From Planctomycetota bacterium (GTDB lineage: Bacteria > Planctomycetota > Phycisphaerae > Tepidisphaerales > Tepidisphaeraceae), in the NCBI GenBank assembly GCA_029777755.1, contig JAKORQ010000271.1:1-27090 (forward strand): a stretch of DNA of 27,090 bases. The letters run 5' to 3'. A program made the position numbers and the translations under genes. Below the pieces are notes generated by a model. That model saw only the letters and a list, made by a program, of their open reading frames with translations. It was not told where the DNA came from and did not search any database. Shown here piece after piece: positions 24,276 to 27,090 of the stretch; positions within the stretch are counted from its first letter, which is position 1, and each line of letters starts with the position of its first letter.

Positions 24276-25247
24276 TTGCTGATGGGAAGAGCATCGACCA
24301 TTTTGTTAGGCGCGATGGTCGCCTGGGCATTGGCGGCAGGCTGTGGCCAGAAGCATCCTCCTTTCCTGAGCGAAGTGCGCGACGTTCCGCAGGATCTGCC
24401 TGCTATCGAGGAGGAACTGCCGACAACCGTGCCCATTGGGCAGCAACCGGTTGAGCCAGAGCAGGCTCCATCCGTGGCTGATGCCGGTGAACGGGCAGCC
24501 GACGAGGTTCCCTCGCCGGCTGGCCCTGAGGTTGCACCGGCGCCGGCTACAGTTCCAACGACAGTCCCCGCGCCCACTACTGCGCCGGCAACCATGCCAG
24601 CGCCAACGAGCCAGGCGACATCCGACCTGGCAACGGCATTTCTGCGTGAGCTGGGCGATATCGCATCCGGCGGTTTGGGTGGCGAGGCCGGCTCACTGCC
24701 GGAACCGGGCAGCACGGAGCAGCGCACACTGGCAGCGGTCCTGCAGGGGATCAGCGATTTTCGCGATCGCATGAAAAGCAAGTCGGTTCGCGAGGCGGTG
24801 CCTGCGCTTCTGGACATGGCCGACCGCATCCGCCCGGTAGCGCCGCTGGCGATATCTAACCTGGCCATGTGCAGCAAGGTTGATGGATTTGGCAACTACG
24901 AGGTCGTGGAAGCGCGTTTCGCGTCCGGGCGGGAGTTCTCCATCGCCATCTATTGCGAGCTGACGGGATTCAGCTCCCGCATCGGCGAGCGCGCCATGTG
25001 GGAAACGCGCCTCAGCCAGGAGATCACGCTGGTCGATTCGTCCGGCCAGGTGGTCTGGAAGGACGGCCCAAGCCCGGTGGTAGATACCTGCCGCAATCGC
25101 CGCCGGGATTTCTTCGTGGCCCGGGTTATCCGCCTGCCCGGTACGCTGCCACCGGGAAAGTATGTGCTGCACTCACGGATAGTCGACCAGATTTCCCGTG
25201 AGGCGGCCGCGGGTGCCCTGGAGATGGCGCTGGTTGGCGAGAAGTAA
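24276..25247 (+). CDS. Predicted lipoprotein with Pro/Thr-rich linker, unknown function
   Basis: The N-terminus is basic then hydrophobic and ends in a clear lipobox, ALAAGC, so it should be lipid-anchored after cleavage before Cys23. About 100 residues of low-complexity Pro/Ala/Thr/Glu sequence follow (VPTTVPAPTTAPATMPAPT), which would span the envelope. The C-terminal ~130 residues look like a beta-rich domain with YCELTGF, ITLVDSSGQVVWKDGP and LPPGKYVLHSRIVD, the pattern of an Ig-like or C2-like sandwich. No catalytic motif is visible. A TTG start at 24276 lies 11 bases after GGGGAG; ATG 24282 is the alternative and leaves the lipobox intact. It probably shares a transcript with rsmA. I do not recognise a named family. 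Confidence 0.8.
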   Translation: MLMGRASTILLGAMVAWALAAGCGQKHPPFLSEVRDVPQDLPAIEEELPTTVPIGQQPVEPEQAPSVADAGERAADEVPSPAGPEVAPAPATVPTTVPAPTTAPATMPAPTSQATSDLATAFLRELGDIASGGLGGEAGSLPEPGSTEQRTLAAVLQGISDFRDRMKSKSVREAVPALLDMADRIRPVAPLAISNLAMCSKVDGFGNYEVVEARFASGREFSIAIYCELTGFSSRIGERAMWETRLSQEITLVDSSGQVVWKDGPSPVVDTCRNRRRDFFVARVIRLPGTLPPGKYVLHSRIVDQISREAAAGALEMALVGEK

Positions 25248-25256
25248 GCCTTCGTT

Positions 25257-25574
25257 TCAGCTTTCAAACAGGCGCAAGCCGATCACTCCCGCCACCACCA
25301 TTCCCAGGCAGAACAATCGAGGGATGGAGACTGACTCGCTGAAGAGGAGGATGCCGATGATCGCCGTGCCGACCGCCCCGATACCCGTCCATACGGCATA
25401 GGCGGTTCCCAGCGGCAGGCGATTCACTGCCCACCACAGCATTCCCATGCTCGCAAGCAGTGTAACCACTGTAAAGATGCTCCAGCCCAGCCGCGTGAAG
25501 TTGTCACTGAGCTTCATCCCCACCGCCCATGAGACTTCCAGCAACCCGGCAATGACAAGAACGATCCACGCCAT
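25257..25574 (-). CDS. gdx: SMR-family guanidinium exporter (Gdx/SugE)
   Basis: Small multidrug resistance-fold inner-membrane protein working as a dual-topology dimer; the SugE/Gdx branch exports guanidinium in exchange for protons. The 105 residues hold four hydrophobic helices. The conserved Glu is in LLEVSWAVGMKLSDNFTRL, and the SugE-type LGTAYAVWTGIGAVGTAIIG follows. The W-A-V-G-x-K pattern after the Glu marks SugE/Gdx rather than EmrE. ATG 25574 is preferred to GTG 25580 because AAGAGG sits five bases upstream of it. The gene is convergent with the lipoprotein gene, nine bases apart, with no terminator seen. It follows the SirB1-like gene by 64 bases and may share its transcript. Confidence 0.93.
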   Translation of the reverse strand: MAWIVLVIAGLLEVSWAVGMKLSDNFTRLGWSIFTVVTLLASMGMLWWAVNRLPLGTAYAVWTGIGAVGTAIIGILLFSESVSIPRLFCLGMVVAGVIGLRLFES

Positions 25575-25579
25575 GTTCA

Positions 25580-25597
25580 CCTCTTACGACGCAAGAG
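25580..25597 (-). promoter_or_regulatory. Hairpin covering the gdx ribosome binding site
   Basis: CTCTT (25581-25585) and AAGAG (25593-25597) form a 5-bp stem with a 7-base loop. On the minus strand the 3' arm is the AAGAGG ribosome binding site of gdx. It could reduce initiation. It lacks the ACGR loops of a guanidine-II riboswitch on the transcribed strand. Confidence 0.3.
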
Positions 25598-25638
25598 AGG
25601 CGGATGGTATCGATCGCCAACGATATTGCCAGTTTTTC

Positions 25639-26472
25639 CTATGAGAGGTTCAGCAGCAGTTGCCGCAGATTATCGCGGTTGGGGTCTTCCGGGTTGTTTT
25701 GCAGGTAATACTCCAGCCACTTGAAGGCGCTGTCCTGCTTGCCCAGGCGAGCCAGCGCCACGGCCAGGTCGCGCTGCACGCGAACCTCATCCGGCCAGAG
25801 CAGGATCTCCATCTCCAGCACTGCGCAGACATCTTCGTACTGCCCGGCCTTGCTGTAGGAGGCGAGCAGGTTCTGCAGGATTCGCGTGATCCAGTATCGG
25901 TTGGATACCGGCTCCAGCAGGCGTGCCGACCACTCGACCTGATCCCCGAACTGGTTCTGGACACGGAAACGCGCCTCGTCGGGCGTCAAGAGTCGGCCGG
26001 CGGCGAATGGATCGATGATGACTGAAGCATCCCCCATATCGGCGCCCACCACGAAATGACCGGGCAGGCCAATCCCCCAGACATTCAGGCCAATGCGCTC
26101 GGCCACCAGCTTGTACAGCAGCGAGAGCGTGATCGGCACTCCGCGGCAGGTGCGCAGTACCCGGGGAAACAGGCTGTTGTCCGGGTTGTAATAGTCGGCC
26201 GAGTTTCCCTCGAATCCCAGTTCCTCAAACAGGTACTGGTGCAGGTGGGCAAAGCGGGCCTGGATCTGCGGACTGCGCACGCGCGAGCCAATGACATTGG
26301 CCATGCCATCCAGGCGCCGCTGTGCTTCTTTCAGGGTCGCATCCGGGCAGGAGTGCTGAGCGATAGCGATTGCGGCCGGCAGCAGTGATTGCGGTTTGTC
26401 GATCGACAGTGCGATGGAATTGATCGCGTCAAAAGCCTTCACGCTGCAGCAGACAGGAATTGGTGGTGTCAT
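25639..26472 (-). CDS. SirB1-like transglutaminase-fold protein with C-terminal TPR
   Basis: The central part matches the SirB1/YchA family: YLFEELGFEGNSADYYNPDN, SLFPRVLRTCRGVPITLSLL, then GIGLPGHFVVG and IIDPF. These correspond to a transglutaminase-like core in which His and Asp (GHF, IDPF) remain, but the usual catalytic Cys position reads Ile-Thr-Leu (GVPITLS). Protease activity is therefore unlikely. From about residue 190 the sequence is helical with TPR character (NLLASYSKAGQYEDVCAVLE, RDLAVALARLGKQDSAFKWL). ATG 26472 gives 277 residues and has a G-rich stretch (seven G) about six bases upstream; the TTG at 26499 lacks support. The role of the family is poorly known. It lies between the 92-residue gene and gdx on one strand. 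Confidence 0.88.
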   Translation of the reverse strand: MTPPIPVCCSVKAFDAINSIALSIDKPQSLLPAAIAIAQHSCPDATLKEAQRRLDGMANVIGSRVRSPQIQARFAHLHQYLFEELGFEGNSADYYNPDNSLFPRVLRTCRGVPITLSLLYKLVAERIGLNVWGIGLPGHFVVGADMGDASVIIDPFAAGRLLTPDEARFRVQNQFGDQVEWSARLLEPVSNRYWITRILQNLLASYSKAGQYEDVCAVLEMEILLWPDEVRVQRDLAVALARLGKQDSAFKWLEYYLQNNPEDPNRDNLRQLLLNLS

Positions 26473-26613
26473 CGAGGATCCCCCCCGAGCAAGGGTCAAT
26501 CAGCGCTCGAGTTGAAAAGTAAGCGATTGGCGTGCCAGAGCGATCTCAGCGGCAGCAGTGCGGGAAAGCGCAGGCAGGATGTCAATTGCCGCGGCCAATT
26601 CTGCGGCAAGATG

Positions 26614-26892
26614 TCATACTCCAGGCCGCTGGAACTGCAGGCGCGCCTGGCGTTCGAAGGCGATACAACGGGCGACATGGCAGACCTGGGCGCGGGTCAG
26701 TCGCCCGATGGGAAGCTCGGCGAGTTCGGCGAATGAGTCGAACGACGGCTGGGTGATCCCCTCGATGGCACAGACCTGGACGAGAGCGTCGGCGAGAGCC
26801 TGGTGCGGGCGAAGGTATTGGATGGTGGTTAATCTGCGCAACACACGATCTGCATCGACTTCCGAGAGTCGATCAACCTTACTGCGATCCAT
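26614..26892 (-). CDS. Unrecognised 92-residue protein
   Basis: A basic-then-mixed soluble protein starting MDRSKVDRLSEVDADRVLRR, with PHQALADALVQVCAIEG and LPIGRLTRAQVCHVARCIAF. It appears largely alpha-helical. There is no signal peptide or membrane span, and cysteines at 41, 73 and 79 form no clear metal motif. A GGGA ribosome binding site lies nine bases before the ATG, and codon use resembles the neighbours. The long + strand ORFs across it read as noise, so this strand is preferred. I do not recognise a family. It is followed on the same strand by the SirB1-like gene after 141 bases. Confidence 0.55.
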   Translation of the reverse strand: MDRSKVDRLSEVDADRVLRRLTTIQYLRPHQALADALVQVCAIEGITQPSFDSFAELAELPIGRLTRAQVCHVARCIAFERQARLQFQRPGV

Positions 26893-26989
26893 TTGTGCGA
26901 TTCCCTTTTCTATAAAACTGCTGCAATGCTAGGCAGTTCAGGGGCGCACGGGTAGCGCAGGGCGCGAGATTGGCAAATCTTGGCATTCG

Positions 26990-27090
26990 CTAGTAGCGGG
27001 ATCGCCGATTGCTTGTCCCACGGGAGCGGACTGTGCGTTCCGGCCGGGAATATCGCTGTTGCTGGGCCGCCTGCTGGCGTGCCGCGCGCA
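26990..27090 (-). CDS. C-terminal end of a gene running in from the right edge
   Basis: A minus-strand frame open from the edge ends at TAG (26990-26992). The last 32 residues are basic and Gln/Arg-rich (ARQQAAQQQRYSRPERTV, ending NRRSRY), a composition common in disordered protein tails. The other two minus-strand frames and the + strand look less protein-like here. Only the end is present, so no function can be given, and chance cannot be excluded at this length. Confidence 0.35.
   Translation of the reverse strand, partial: RAARQQAAQQQRYSRPERTVRSRGTSNRRSRY

Noticed and set aside
25575..25638. Guanidine-II (mini-ykkC) riboswitch upstream of gdx
   Set aside because: The gap holds one weak stem and lacks the paired hairpins with ACGR loops on the transcribed strand.

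Overview
The window is GC-rich, gene-dense bacterial DNA that most resembles a planctomycete, probably of class Phycisphaerae. The main pointers are two secreted proteins with PEP-CTERM sorting tails, a prepilin-like protein of the DUF1559 / H-X9-DG type with a very typical N-terminus, two PilB/GspE-type ATPases flanking a PilT, a large conserved EF-hand membrane protein, and purine-rich repeats directly after stop codons. No taxon was checked by search; this is recognition from family content.

Layout. 1-762: the 3' end of a PEP-CTERM protein gene and a doubtful small ORF. 820-3779: a compact + strand non-homologous end-joining (NHEJ) operon in which the LigD functions are split over two genes around ku (ligase, Ku, polymerase/primase). 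3826-7468 (- strand): a UvrD/PcrA helicase with a promoter that appears to make a leaderless mRNA, then alanine racemase. 7676-7765: tRNA-Ser(GCT) with a strong intrinsic terminator. 8049-8852: a LamG-like PEP-CTERM protein behind a good sigma70-type promoter and an inverted repeat. 9037-14113 (- strand): pilB-like, pilT-like, pilB-like ATPase cluster. The promoter-distal pilB (9037-10899) has a disordered N-terminus; the promoter-proximal one (12305-14113) carries an unusual S-[LIV]-D-[KR] tetrapeptide repeat. 14605-15753: a xylose isomerase-like gene with its own leader and terminator. 16236-17192 (- strand): prepilin-like protein with a strong terminator. 17736-20768: an HldD-like sugar-nucleotide epimerase and a GT-C-type membrane glycosyltransferase. 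21002-25247: EF-hand membrane protein, RsmA/KsgA, and a lipoprotein. 25257-27090 (- strand): Gdx/SugE guanidinium exporter, a SirB1-like transglutaminase-fold/TPR protein, an unrecognised 92-residue protein and the C-terminal end of another gene.

How they fit together. The NHEJ operon is a self-contained end-joining module. The three ATPases would power pilus or pseudopilus extension and retraction, with pilins and the inner-membrane platform encoded elsewhere. The epimerase and GT-C protein suggest surface polysaccharide or glycoprotein work. The remainder is housekeeping. The most unusual items are the split ligD-ku operon, the tetrapeptide repeat in the second PilB, the uncharacterised EF-hand membrane protein, and two short intergenic repeat families.
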